From contig NZ_MOWM01000039.1 of assembly GCF_016082275.1 (NCBI RefSeq), positions 1 through 52,559 on the forward strand: a stretch of DNA of 52,559 nucleotides. The letters run 5' to 3'. Numbering within the stretch: position 1 is the first letter of the stretch; each line of letters starts with the position of its first letter. This DNA is from Variovorax sp. E3. Its GTDB lineage: Bacteria > Pseudomonadota > Gammaproteobacteria > Burkholderiales > Burkholderiaceae_C. Below are positions 36,891 to 45,665 of the stretch, piece after piece. The position numbers and the translations under genes are program-made. The notes beneath the pieces are model-generated. The model saw only the letters and a list, made by a program, of their open reading frames with translations, searched no databases and was not told the origin of the DNA.

Positions 36891-37546
36891 ATGCGCGTTC
36901 TGCTGGTGGAAGATGACGAAATGATCGGGCGCAGCCTCAAGCAGGCGCTCGAGGGCGCGGGCTGGTCCGCGGACTGGGTGCGCGACGGCGAGCTGGCGCA
37001 AAGCGCCCTGGGCGACGGCGGCTACACCTGCGTGCTGCTCGACCTGGGCCTGCCCAAGCAGGACGGCACCGAGGTGCTGCGGCGAGCCCGCGAACGCGGC
37101 GACGCCACGCCGGTGCTGGTGCTCACCGCGCGCGACGGCCTGGACGACCGCATCCACAGCCTCGACCTGGGCGCCGACGACTACCTGCTCAAGCCCTTCG
37201 AATTCCGCGAGCTGCTCGCGCGCATGCGGGCCATCGTGCGGCGCCGCGACGGCGCGGCGCATTCGCTGGTCGGCAGCGGCACGCTGCAGCTGGACCTCAC
37301 CACGCGCGAGGTGCTGGTCAACGGCGAACGCGAGGCGCTCACCGCGCGCGAGTTCGCGCTCTTGCACGCGCTGCTGGAGCGGCCCGGCGCCATCCTCTCG
37401 CGCGAGCAGCTCGAGAACCGCATCTACGGCTGGGGCGAGGAAGTCACCAGCAACGCCATCGACGTGCTGATCCACGGCATGCGCCGCAAGCTGGGCGCCG
37501 ACTCCATCCGCACGTCCGCGGCCTGGGCTGGCGCGTGGCGGCATGA
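36891..37546 (+). CDS. OmpR-family response regulator, QseB-like (frameshifted)
   Basis: Two-domain regulator. The receiver has MRVLLVEDDEMIGRSLKQAL, Asp51 (LLDLGLPKQDG) and Lys101 (LLKPFEF). The winged helix has EREALTAREFALLHALLERPG and SNAIDVLIHGMRRKLGAD. One base is missing near 37512: the end should read SIRNVRGLGWRVAA and stop at 37544-37546, giving 218 residues. Its stop overlaps the start of the kinase gene (ATGA). Confidence 0.92.
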
Positions 37547-38919
37547 CCGGGGTGGCGCGCAGCGGCGGCCGCTGGTGGCGGCCGCACTCGCTGCGCACGC
37601 AACTGCTGCTGTGGCTCATCACGCTGCACCTGGGTGCGGCGGTGCTCACGGCGTGGTTCTCTTTCGTGGCCTACGGCAACCTCGTGCACAACTCGATGGA
37701 CGAGCAGATGCGCCTGGTGGCCGAGTCGTACGCGGGCAGCGACCCGATGAAGACGCCGCGTCCCATGGACGGCGAGGCCGCGTTCTCGCGCGGCACCTTC
37801 ATCGTGCAGATCTGGAGCGCCGACGGCCACACGCTGCGCGCCAGTTCGTGGCCCGTGCTGGCGGTGCCGCTGCAGGCCAGCCCCGGTTTCAACGACGTGA
37901 ACACGGGCGCGCATGCGCAGTCGAGCTGGCGCGTGTTCACCGCCGAGCCCGGCCAGCGCGCCGACCAGCCGCGCGTGCAGGTGCTGCAGAACGAGGACTA
38001 CCGCCGCCGCCGCGCCCTGCGCCGCGCGCTGCTCGAAGGCCTGCCGATCACGCTGCTGCTGCCGCTGGCGCTGCTTATCCTGTGGATCATCGTGTCGGCG
38101 GCCTCGCGCTCGCTGCGCGCGGTGGCGCGCGACGTGGCCTCGCAGGACGAGCGCAGCCCCACCGAGCTGTCGCTGGCGCGCGTGCCCGAAGAAATCGCGC
38201 CGCTGGTGGGCGCCTTCAACAACCTGCTGTCGCGCGTGCGCAGTGCCTTCGCCACGCAGCGCCGCTTCGTGCAGGACGCGGCGCACGAGCTGCGCACGCC
38301 GATGGCCGCCATCGGCCTGCAGATCGAGAACCTGCGCGCGCACGTGCCGGCCGGCGAAGCCACCGAGCGCTTCAACCAGCTCGAGGCCGGCGTGACGCGC
38401 GCCCAGCACCTGATCGAGCAATTGCTCAACTTGTCGCGGCAGGACGCGCCGCAACGCAGCGCCGCGGGCGAGCGCGTCGACATCGAGGTGCTGCTGCGCG
38501 AGAGCGTGAGCCAGCTGATGGTGCTGGCCGATGCGCGGCGCGTGGACATCGGCTTCGAGGGCGGCATCGCGGCGGTGGTGTTCGCGCCGGCCGCCGAGCT
38601 GCGCAGCGTGTTCGACAACCTCATCGACAACGCGCTGCGCTATGCGCCCGAGGGCGGCGTGGTCGACGTGCGGCTGCACCGTGTCGACGGCCACATGGTG
38701 GTCGACGTGCTCGACAACGGCCCCGGCATTCCGCAGGCCGAGATCGCCCGCGTGTTCGACCGCTTCTTTCGCGTGCCGGGTTCGGCGGCGGGCGGCAGCG
38801 GGCTGGGGCTGGCCATTGCGCGCACGGCGGCGGAGCGCAACGGCCTGCGCATCGAGCTGCGCAATCGCACCGACGGGCTGGGGTTGATGGCGCGGGTGCA
38901 CCTGCCTGCGGCGTCCTGA
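37543..38919 (+). CDS. Sensor histidine kinase, QseC-like
   Basis: 458 residues. Two membrane helices (about 18-40 and 167-187) flank a periplasmic domain of roughly 125 residues. The dimerisation helix FVQDAAHELRTPMAAIGLQI carries phospho-acceptor His248. The ATP-binding domain has NLIDNALRYAPEGG, DNGPGIP and GSGLGLAIA. It pairs with the upstream regulator. The signal is unknown; the plan matches the QseC/PmrB/TctE group. Confidence 0.93.
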   Translation: MTGVARSGGRWWRPHSLRTQLLLWLITLHLGAAVLTAWFSFVAYGNLVHNSMDEQMRLVAESYAGSDPMKTPRPMDGEAAFSRGTFIVQIWSADGHTLRASSWPVLAVPLQASPGFNDVNTGAHAQSSWRVFTAEPGQRADQPRVQVLQNEDYRRRRALRRALLEGLPITLLLPLALLILWIIVSAASRSLRAVARDVASQDERSPTELSLARVPEEIAPLVGAFNNLLSRVRSAFATQRRFVQDAAHELRTPMAAIGLQIENLRAHVPAGEATERFNQLEAGVTRAQHLIEQLLNLSRQDAPQRSAAGERVDIEVLLRESVSQLMVLADARRVDIGFEGGIAAVVFAPAAELRSVFDNLIDNALRYAPEGGVVDVRLHRVDGHMVVDVLDNGPGIPQAEIARVFDRFFRVPGSAAGGSGLGLAIARTAAERNGLRIELRNRTDGLGLMARVHLPAAS

Positions 38920-38981
38920 GCGGTCGTTGCGGGTCGTTCGGCCCGCGAGTGAACCAAAGCATCAAGGCACGAAGGCTGCAC

Positions 38982-39056
38982 TCACCTGCGCCTAAGTCTT
39001 CGCTCACCCGTGCCTCAGTCTTCACTCACCTTCATCTCAGTCGGCGTGCCTAGAGT
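38982..39056 (+). promoter_or_regulatory. Array of six 11-bp units upstream of the secreted-protein gene
   Basis: Units start at 38982, 38993, 39004, 39015, 39026 and 39037. They alternate TCACC-type and T(A/C)AG-type words: TCACCTGCGCC, TAAGTCTTCGC, TCACCCGTGCC, TCAGTCTTCAC, TCACCTTCATC, TCAGTCGGCGT. They form three 22-bp tandem repeats in perfect helical phase. TAGAGT at 39051 is a plausible -10, exactly 3 nt after the last unit. This fits cooperative binding of the OmpR-type regulator encoded at 36891. Confidence 0.65.
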
Positions 39057-39131
39057 GCATTCAGGCCCTGCCACGCGCAGTTCGCGCGATGGCTCGAGGC
39101 CGGAGACGACCTGTACCCAGGAGAAAACACC

Positions 39132-39469
39132 ATGCGCATTTCCTTCAAGCTTCTCGCCGTCGGTTCCTTTGCTGCGCTCGCGGCGCTGGGCACTGTCGCT
39201 GCATCGGCCGAGACCACCGACGGCTCGGACTTTCATCCGCTGCAGATGAACTCGCCTGAAAAGCCTGAAGTCCAGGCCGGCGCCATGGCGGCTGCCCGCC
39301 CGACCGGTACCGAACCCATCGGCCAGTCGACCAGCGCACCCGCGATGAGCTCGACGATGCCGGTGGCCGACATCCAGGCCGGCGCCTATGCGGCCTCGCA
39401 CCCGACCGCACCGAGCCGATCGGGCAATCGACTTCGCTGCCGATGGTGAAGTCGGGCAGCGGCAGCTGA
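39132..39469 (+). CDS. Small secreted repeat protein, target of the adjacent two-component system (frameshifted)
   Basis: 112 residues after adding one missing base near 39409. A signal peptide (MRISFKLLAVGSFAALAALG, cut near ASA-ETTD) is followed by two copies of a 24-residue unit at about 47-70 and 81-104: QAGA-AA--PT-TEPIGQSTS. I do not recognise a domain. A good GGAGAAAAC ribosome site precedes the ATG. Six regulator-type repeats in its promoter suggest it is a main output of the QseBC-like system. Confidence 0.75.
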
Positions 39470-39495
39470 GTCTTTCTCAGTCGTCGTTGCCGCTG
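39457..39495. terminator. Candidate two-way terminator hairpin
   Basis: CAGCGGCA and TGCCGCTG (8-bp perfect arms) enclose an inner stem CTGAG-TCTTT-CTCAG. The structure spans the stop codons of the convergent secreted-protein and aqpZ genes (39469 and 39477). It has no U-rich tail, so intrinsic termination is possible but not certain. Confidence 0.4.
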
Positions 39496-40181
39496 AGCAG
39501 GGCGCGGTAGATCAGCGCGCCGAGGATGGCGCCCGCGATGGGCGCCACCCAGAACAACCACAGCTCCGACACCGCATAGGACGGCCCGAACAGGGCCGGG
39601 CCCGTGCTGCGTGCCGGGTTCACCGAGGTGTTGGTCACGGGGATCGACACCAGGTGGATGAGCGTGAGGCACAGGCCGATCGCCAGCCCCGCGAAACCGC
39701 CGGCCGCGCGCTTGGCGGTGGCGCCGAGGATGACGATCAGGAACACCGCCGTCATCACCACTTCGCAGACCAGCGCGGCCGTGAGGCCGTACTTGCCGGG
39801 CGAGTGCTCGCCGTAGCCGTTGGTGGCGAAGCCGCCGATGTCCGCGCCCGGCTTGCCCGTGGCAATGAGGTACAGCACGCCCGCCGCCGCGATGGCGCCG
39901 AGCACCTGCGACACGATGTAGCCCGCGAGTTGCGAGACCTTGAAACGGCCCGCGGCCGCCAGGCCGATCGACACCGCCGGGTTGAAGTGCCCGCCCGAGA
40001 TCGGGCCCAGCGCATACGCCCCCGTCACGACCGTGAGGCCGAAGGCCAGCGCGACCCCGAGAAAACCGATGCCGGTACCTGGAAAGGCCGCGGCCAGGAC
40101 CGCGCTGCCGCAGCCTCCGAGCGTGAGCCAGAAAGTACCAATGAACTCGGCCGACCATTTTTTGTAGGTACTGTGTTCCAT
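39477..40181 (-). CDS. aqpZ: Aquaporin Z
   Basis: 234-residue water channel with six membrane helices and two NPA boxes: GGHFNPAVS (67-69) and TSVNPARS (188-190, with the selectivity Arg191). The N-terminus [25 protein letters not shown] is typical of AqpZ. The ATG at 40181 starts just before the first helix. Monocistronic; the 200-bp region upstream shows no clear promoter. Confidence 0.96.
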   Translation of the reverse strand: MEHSTYKKWSAEFIGTFWLTLGGCGSAVLAAAFPGTGIGFLGVALAFGLTVVTGAYALGPISGGHFNPAVSIGLAAAGRFKVSQLAGYIVSQVLGAIAAAGVLYLIATGKPGADIGGFATNGYGEHSPGKYGLTAALVCEVVMTAVFLIVILGATAKRAAGGFAGLAIGLCLTLIHLVSIPVTNTSVNPARSTGPALFGPSYAVSELWLFWVAPIAGAILGALIYRALLSGNDD

Positions 40182-40356
40182 GACGCTCCATCCTGAAGTT
40201 GAGAAGTTGCGCCGGCCCCCGGCCTTTGCGCGGGGCGGATTCTAGGAACGACAAGGGGGGGTGCGCAGCATGTCTTTCGGCCTATCGGAACCTATTCACG
40301 GTTGCTGTGACTTTGTAGATTCGCGCAAGAGGGTGGCGCTCGCGACCTGAGCATTC

Positions 40357-40394
40357 CGTCACGTTTCCCAGAGCGACATTTTCAGAACGTGACG
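40357..40394 (-). terminator. Inverted repeat at the 3' end of the alcohol dehydrogenase gene
   Basis: CGTCACGTT and AACGTGACG form a perfect 9-bp stem around a 20-nt loop that contains the stop codon of the dehydrogenase. It could act as a terminator or mRNA-end stabiliser for that gene. No T tract follows. Confidence 0.4.
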
Positions 40395-41392
40395 ACGATC
40401 TTTCCGAAGGGCCCGCGCGCGAGGTGGTCGAGCGCCGCCGGCACTTCGTCGAAGCCATAGCGCGCCGCGATCACCGGCTCGAGCGCATTCACGTCGATGG
40501 CGCGCACCAGGTCTTCGAGCGCGCGCCGGTGGCCCACGCCGATGCCCTGCACCGCGGCGCGGCCCAGCACCATGGCATAGAACGACGCGCTCAGCGTTTC
40601 GCCTTCGAGCATGCCGATGACCGACACGCGCCCGCCCTGCCCGAGCGCCTGCAGCGATCGGTCGAGGTTGGGGCCGCTCGCGAGTTCGAGCACATGGTCC
40701 GCGCCGCGCCCGTGCGTGAGGCGGCGCACTTCGGCGGGCCAGTCGCTGTCGCGCGCCAGCGCATGCGAGGCGCCGAGCGCGAGCACCCGCGCGCGTTTTT
40801 CTTCGCTGCCCGTGACCACGATCGCCTGCGCGCCATGCAGCCGCGCGATCTGCAGGCCGAACAGCGCGACACCGCCGGTGCCGTGGATCAGTACCGTCTG
40901 GCCCGCGCGCAGCGCCCCGGTCTCCACCAGCGCGAACCAGGCGGTGAGGCCCGCGCAGGGCAGGGTGCTGGCCTCGGCCAGGCTCAGCGTGGCGGGCGCG
41001 GCCACGGCCCAGGCCGCGTCGATGCACACGTGCGAGGCCAGCATGCCCGGCCCCGGGCCGCCGAGCAGCGTGGCATCGGGCTGCCAGCGGCCGTCGATCC
41101 AGCCGCCCCAGAAAGTGTTGATCACGCGCTCGCCCACCGCGAAGCGTGTCACGCCCTCGCCGACGGCCACCACGGTGCCCGCCATGTCGGAGCCGGGCGT
41201 GAAGGGCAGCGCCAGCGGCATGCCCATGCCGTCTTGCACCATCAGCAGGTCGCGGTAGTTGAGCGCCACCGCGCCGACCCGCACCAGGATCTGGTTCGCG
41301 CCCGGCGCGGGCAGCGGCGCTTCGGCCTGTTCGAGGTTCGCGCGGCCGAGCACCGGCAATTGCCAGCGGCGCAGCGTTCGAGCTTCTTGCAT
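40382..41392 (-). CDS. NAD(P)-dependent alcohol dehydrogenase, MDR family
   Basis: 336 residues: a GroES-like N-terminal domain (ANQILVRVGAVALNYRDLLMVQDGMG ... FTPGSDMAGTVVAVGEGVTRFAVGERV) and a Rossmann domain (VLIHGTGGVALFGLQIARLHGAQAIVVTGSEEK). The pattern matches the zinc-dependent/quinone reductase-like branch; several classical zinc ligands are missing, so metal use is unsure. It is divergent from a LysR gene that may regulate it. The leader has GACTCC-N10-GGAGTC, a small dyad just upstream of the start. Confidence 0.88.
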   Translation of the reverse strand: MQEARTLRRWQLPVLGRANLEQAEAPLPAPGANQILVRVGAVALNYRDLLMVQDGMGMPLALPFTPGSDMAGTVVAVGEGVTRFAVGERVINTFWGGWIDGRWQPDATLLGGPGPGMLASHVCIDAAWAVAAPATLSLAEASTLPCAGLTAWFALVETGALRAGQTVLIHGTGGVALFGLQIARLHGAQAIVVTGSEEKRARVLALGASHALARDSDWPAEVRRLTHGRGADHVLELASGPNLDRSLQALGQGGRVSVIGMLEGETLSASFYAMVLGRAAVQGIGVGHRRALEDLVRAIDVNALEPVIAARYGFDEVPAALDHLARGPFGKIVVTF

Positions 41393-41490
41393 GAGAGGAC
41401 TCCAGGGAAAAAGGGAGTCGTCATGCTATTGAGGATGCCGTGTACCCGGTGGCGGATAATTTTCGCCTTACTGGTGCTTGAAAGTCTCCA

Positions 41491-42409
41491 ATGGGCCAAC
41501 GTCTGCAGGGTATCGAGGAATTCGTCGCGGCGGTGGAGGCGGGCAGCTTCGCGCTGGCCGCGCAGCGCCTGCACGTCACGCGCTCGGCGGTGGCCAAGAG
41601 CATCGCGCGGCTCGAGGCGCGGCTGAACACGCGGCTCTTCCTGCGCACCACGCGCAGCCAAAGCCTCACCGAGGAAGGCCACGGCTACTACGAGCGCTGC
41701 CGCCGCGTGCTGGCCGAGCTCGAGGCGGCCGAGGCCGTGGCGACGTGGCGCGCAGCACCGCCTCGGGCCTGGTGCGCCTGAGCATGCCCGCGATGCTGGG
41801 CCGGCTGAAGGTGGGGCCGCTGCTGCTGGCTTTGGCGCGGCGGCACCCGCAGCTGTCGCTCGAGCTCTCGTTCAACGACCGGCGCGTGGACCTCGTGGAA
41901 GAAGGGCTCGACCTGGCCATCCGCAGCGGCGAGTTGGCCGACACCGCCGAGCTTGTCGCGCGGCAGGTGGGCACGCAGTGATGGTGCTGTGCGCCGCGCC
42001 TGCCTACCTGGCCGAGCGCGGGCATCCGCGCTGCGCAGGCGAGCTCGTCGCGCCGCACGAGGCGGTGTTCTACGCGCGCGACGGGCAGGTCTCGACGTGG
42101 CGCTTCCATGTCGACGACGGCGGCCCCGCGCGGACGATCGACGTGACGCTGCCCTCGCGCCTGCGCTGCGACAGCGCCGAGGTGTTGCTCGAGGCCGCCA
42201 TCGGCGGCATGGGCCTGGCGCGCCTGCCGGCCTGGCTGGCCGCCGATGCGCTCGCGGCCGGCACGCTGGTGCGCGTGTTCGACGAGCCGCGGCCCTTCGG
42301 CTTCGCGCTGCACGTGATCCGCGCGCGCAGCCGCTACCTGCCGCTGAAGACGCGCGTGGTGGTCGACTGGCTGGCCGAACACCTGCCGCCGCTGCTGGCC
42401 GCGCGCTGA
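41491..42409 (+). CDS. LysR-family transcriptional regulator (two frame breaks)
   Basis: The N-terminal HTH (LQGIEEFVAAVEAGSFALAAQRLHVTRSAVAKSIARLEARL) and the effector domain (SGLVRLSMPAMLGRLKVGPLLLALARRHP; VLLEAAIGGMGLARLPAWLA) are clear but spread over three frames. One base is missing near 41742 and one near 41979. The corrected length is 306 residues, normal for LysR. It is divergent from the alcohol dehydrogenase, the usual place for a regulator of that gene. The 98-bp shared region has an AT-rich centre (GGATAATTTT) but no clear T-N11-A site. Confidence 0.88.
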
Positions 42410-42477
42410 AAACCCTCGTCGCCGCCCCGCGATGCGGGCGCTATCCTGCGGTTTCGAACAACGAGGAGACCCGCCCC

Positions 42478-43527
42478 ATGCCCCCTTTCGCCATCCGACA
42501 CCTGGCCGCGCCCCTGGGCCTGGCGAGCCTTGCCGCCGCGGCCCTGTTCGCCGCGCCGAGCGCCGCCGCGCAGGGCACCGTCAACGCGCTGTGCAGCACC
42601 GATGCGGGCTGGTGCGAGGCGGCTGCCGCGGCCTTCACGCGCGAGACCGGCATCAAGGTGCAGCAGGCCCACAAGGGCACCGGCGAAATCGGCGCCCAGC
42701 TGCGCGCGGAAGCCGCCAACCCCAAGACCGACATCTGGTGGGGCGGCACGGGCGACCCGTTCCTGCAGGCGGCCGAGCAGGGGCTGCTGGAGCCCTACCG
42801 GCCGGCCTACATCAACGACCTGTACGACTGGTCGGTGCGGCAGTACGCGATGTCGCAGAACATGGTGGGCGGCTTCTACACGAGCGCCATCGGCTTCGGC
42901 TTCAACACCGACCTGCTGAAGAAAAAGAAGCTGCACGAGCCCAGGTGCTGGGCCGACCTGGTCAAGCCCGAATACAAGGGCGAGATCGAAATCTCGCACC
43001 CGGCCTCCAGCGGCACGGCCTACACCATCATCGCGGGCCTGGTGCAGCAGATGGGCGAGGACGCGGCCTTCGACTACCTGAAGAAGCTGCACCGCAACGT
43101 GACCAGCTACACCCGCAGCGGCCAGGCGCAGGCGCCCAACGTGGCCAAGGGCGAGGTGGCCATCGGCGTGAGCTTCATCTTCGGCTTCGAGCGCTGGCGG
43201 TATGACAAATTCCCGGTCAAGACCGCCGCGCCCTGCGAGGGCACCGGCTACGAGGTCGGCGGCATCGCCCTCGTGAAGGGCGCGCGCAACAAGGAGAACG
43301 CCAGGCGCTATTACGACTGGCTCATGAGCCCCGCGGGCCAGGCCATCGGCGGCACGGCGGGCAGCCTGCAGTCGCCGGCCAACAAGACCTTCAAGCCCGA
43401 CCCGCGCATTCCGTCGATGGCCGACGTGAAGCTCATCAAGTACGACTTCGAGAAGTACGGCAAGGCGGCCGAGCGCAAGCGGCTCATCGACCGCTGGACG
43501 CGCGAGGTCGAGTCGCAGCCGCGCTGA
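42478..43527 (+). CDS. ABC transporter substrate-binding protein (Fe3+/phosphonate type)
   Basis: 349-residue periplasmic binding protein with a signal peptide ending near AAPSAAAQG. The class includes Fe3+ (FbpA/AfuA-like) and 2-aminoethylphosphonate binders: VNALCSTDAGWCEAAAAAFTRETGIKV, TDIWWGGTGDPFLQAAEQGLL, AIGFGFNTDLL, SSGTAYTII. No permease or ATPase gene is adjacent, so it is an orphan in this window. Ribosome site GAGGAG is present before ATG 42478; TATCCT at 42442 may be a -10 element. Confidence 0.9.
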   Translation: MPPFAIRHLAAPLGLASLAAAALFAAPSAAAQGTVNALCSTDAGWCEAAAAAFTRETGIKVQQAHKGTGEIGAQLRAEAANPKTDIWWGGTGDPFLQAAEQGLLEPYRPAYINDLYDWSVRQYAMSQNMVGGFYTSAIGFGFNTDLLKKKKLHEPRCWADLVKPEYKGEIEISHPASSGTAYTIIAGLVQQMGEDAAFDYLKKLHRNVTSYTRSGQAQAPNVAKGEVAIGVSFIFGFERWRYDKFPVKTAAPCEGTGYEVGGIALVKGARNKENARRYYDWLMSPAGQAIGGTAGSLQSPANKTFKPDPRIPSMADVKLIKYDFEKYGKAAERKRLIDRWTREVESQPR

Positions 43528-43546
43528 TCATTCGGCTCAGCCCGGT

Positions 43547-44056
43547 TCAGGAGCACGCCTTGTTGTGCGAGGCGTGCATGCCCTTGGCCTTGGCATCGGC
43601 CTCGCTCAGGTACTCGCCCTTCTTGGTCTTGCCGTAGTAGCGGTCGCCCATGCAGTGGTAGACCTTGGTCTCGTCGTTGGCCCACACCTTGCCGGCGCCG
43701 CCGCCGGGCGCGGCTGCCATCTTCGTGAGGTCGGGGGCGCCGGGCGTGCGCGTGGCCGTGCCGGTGCTCGGCGCCACGCCGGTCTTGTCGACGCTGGCCG
43801 ACTGGGTTTCCACGGCGGGTGCCGTCGCCGCGGCCGGCGCGGCGGGCGCAGCCGCGGCGCCCTTGCCGAACCAGGTCTTGATGCCCTTGTGGCCACGGCA
43901 GGCGCCGGACTTGGTGTCGGGCGAGGCGTAGCTGCCGTCCTTGCATTGCACGGTGGTGCCGGCCGGCGCATCCGCGGGCACCTGCGCCTGTGCGGCGAAG
44001 GCGGCGAGGCCGAGGCAGGCGGCGATCCACAGCGCTGCGGGGTTCTTGTTGTTCAT
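43547..44056 (-). CDS. Exported Cys-containing hypothetical protein (DUF3761-like)
   Basis: 169 residues. A signal peptide (LWIAACLGLAAFAAQAQ) is followed by CKDGSYASPDTKSGACRGHKGIKTWFG, which resembles DUF3761. Then comes an Ala/Pro-rich linker (about 68-115) and a C-terminal domain with VYHCMGDRYYGKTKKGEYLSE and HASHNKACS. Cys pairs in both domains suggest disulphides. It lies 113 nt after the fibre operon on the same strand and may be separate from it. Function unknown. Confidence 0.8.
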   Translation of the reverse strand: MNNKNPAALWIAACLGLAAFAAQAQVPADAPAGTTVQCKDGSYASPDTKSGACRGHKGIKTWFGKGAAAAPAAPAAATAPAVETQSASVDKTGVAPSTGTATRTPGAPDLTKMAAAPGGGAGKVWANDETKVYHCMGDRYYGKTKKGEYLSEADAKAKGMHASHNKACS

Positions 44057-44149
44057 GCAAAGCTCCTGAGAGGGTGGAAGGGCAGCTTGCAAGCTTTGGG
44101 GATCAATCCCAGCGCCACCTGACTTGCGCGGGAGCGCCGGCATCAGGGT

Positions 44150-44176
44150 ATTCAGGGCATTCAGGGCATTCAGGGC
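44150..44176. repeat. Three tandem 9-bp repeats over a stop codon
   Basis: ATTCAGGGC occurs three times in a row. On the minus strand this gives CCCTGAATG repeats, so the last codon and stop (CCC TGA) of the fibre subunit gene at 44170 are followed by in-frame copies of the stop. It looks like slippage-generated DNA. A change of copy number would not change the protein. Confidence 0.7.
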
Positions 44177-44829
44177 GAGCTGGCCGTGAAGGTGACGACG
44201 CCGCTGTACGTGCCGGCCGTGCGGCTGGCCAGGTTGGCGTACTGGAAGGTCCAGGTCGCGGTGCGCATGGTGACGAGGCCGGTGGAATCGGTGGAGGCCA
44301 CGTTGACCGTGGCGCCGCTGCCTGTGTTGGGAATCACCGGCGCGGGCAGGTTGGTGTCGCTCGAGCTGATCGTGATCTCCGACATCGGGATGGTGCCCAC
44401 CGTGCTCGTGAGCGGTGTCGTCACCGTGGCGTGCAGGCCGATCTTGCCGGCGTTGCTGCGCACCTCGACGGCCAGGGCGTTGTTGCTCGGCGTGACGCCC
44501 AGCACCGGCGCGGCGCCGCTCCAGTTCACCGGCTTGTTGTTGCCGGCCGTCGGCGTGGTGGGCCCGCCGGGAATCGTCGGCGCCACCAGGAAGCTCACGC
44601 CGCTGGTGGTGCCGCCCGGCATGGGCCAGGCGCCGTCGCCGATGCGAAAGAAGATGAACTTGTCGATGGCGAGCGTGAAGTTGAGCGACACCGGCCCCGT
44701 CACCAGCGGCACGTTGCTGCTCGGGCCCGCGGTGGCGCTGGCGGCCTGCACGGGGGCCGTGGCCACGGCCAGCAGGCATGCCACCACGACGGCGCCGCCG
44801 TCGCGATGGCATGCCTTGCGGGGCTTCAC
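44170..44829 (-). CDS. Secreted fibre subunit-like protein, last gene of the fibre operon
   Basis: 219 residues with an N-terminal signal (VVVACLLAVATAPVQA) and a long Ser/Thr/Gly/Val-rich beta-type mature part. It shares with the subunit at 46819-47430 a core: L-FFRIGD / LILLRVGS, then NNxxVxWSGAAPV, then a TPx-NxL-V stretch, ending TYSGVVTFTASSP like TYTNTITYTAQGI. Starts at GTG 44829, overlapping the chaperone stop (GTGA). Longer than the others, so it may be a tip or adhesive subunit; this is inferred. Confidence 0.75.
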   Translation of the reverse strand: MKPRKACHRDGGAVVVACLLAVATAPVQAASATAGPSSNVPLVTGPVSLNFTLAIDKFIFFRIGDGAWPMPGGTTSGVSFLVAPTIPGGPTTPTAGNNKPVNWSGAAPVLGVTPSNNALAVEVRSNAGKIGLHATVTTPLTSTVGTIPMSEITISSSDTNLPAPVIPNTGSGATVNVASTDSTGLVTMRTATWTFQYANLASRTAGTYSGVVTFTASSP

Positions 44830-45665
44830 TTCAGCTCCACGTCCACCTTGAAGCTGCCCTTGTCCCAGTCGAGCGTGCCGCTGGCCTTCACCGGATACAC
44901 GGGCGGCTGCGCGGGCTGCCCGCCGTCGCTCTTGGGCACGAGCGCCAGCGTGCGGGTCTGGCCGGGCAGTACCGGCGTGCCCTCGGGCACCAGCTCGAAC
45001 GCGCGGCCCTTGCTGTCGGTGGCGTCCAGGCTGCCTTCGAGCCGCCCGTGCGCGTCGCCCGTGTTGACCACGGTGATCAGCGAGCGCCGCGCGCCCTCGG
45101 CGTCGCCGCTGGCGATCTGCCGGATCTCCAGCTTGGGCTCGGCGCCGTTGAGCAGCACGTACACCGCCACCGCGATGCGCCCCGTGACCGGCAGGTTCAG
45201 GCTCGCGCCGCCGCTGCGGATGACGGTCTGCTGCGCCGGCTCGGTGCCCTCGATGGCGATCATGAAGCGGCACTCGCCGCGCGGCGCGTCGGCGGGCGGC
45301 TCGACCTGGAAGCGGAACGACTTCTTGCTGCGCGCCGGCACCGAGAGCGTGCGCCGCTCCAGCATGACCCAGGGCCGGCAACTGCCGGGCATCAGCTCGT
45401 CGTGGTAGCCGATGTTGCCCTCCGGCGAATAGCTCCAGTCGATGGTGCGTATCGCCACCTCGGTCGCCACCGGCGCCAGGTTGTGGATGTCCAGCGACTG
45501 CCCGATGCGCGTGCCGGCCTTGCCCGCGAGCTCGAAGCGCGAGGGCATGACCGCCACCTCGAACGGCGCGGCGGCGACGCCGGCCGCGGCCATGGCCAGC
45601 AGCACCGACAAGGCGGCGAGCAGCGCGCGGCGCGCGGCGCGAAGGGACTCGAAGGTGTCGTTCAT
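44826..45665 (-). CDS. PapD-like periplasmic pilus chaperone
   Basis: 279 residues: a signal peptide (ALLAALSVLLAMAAAGVAAA) and two Ig-like domains. FEVAVMPSRFELAGKAGTRIGQSLDIHNLAP is the first strand region, TLSVPARSKKSFRFQV and PRGECRFMIAIEG the chaperone core, and PVTGRIAVAVYVLLNG the domain boundary. This fits the chaperones that complete subunit folds by strand donation. Longer than classical PapD (about 220). It overlaps both neighbours by 4 nt (ATGA and GTGA), so it is a full member of the fibre operon. Confidence 0.8.
   Translation of the reverse strand: MNDTFESLRAARRALLAALSVLLAMAAAGVAAAPFEVAVMPSRFELAGKAGTRIGQSLDIHNLAPVATEVAIRTIDWSYSPEGNIGYHDELMPGSCRPWVMLERRTLSVPARSKKSFRFQVEPPADAPRGECRFMIAIEGTEPAQQTVIRSGGASLNLPVTGRIAVAVYVLLNGAEPKLEIRQIASGDAEGARRSLITVVNTGDAHGRLEGSLDATDSKGRAFELVPEGTPVLPGQTRTLALVPKSDGGQPAQPPVYPVKASGTLDWDKGSFKVDVELK

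Noticed and set aside
38982..39047. CRISPR-like short tandem repeats
   Set aside because: The 22-bp repeats are directly adjacent, imperfect and without spacers; they fit regulator sites.
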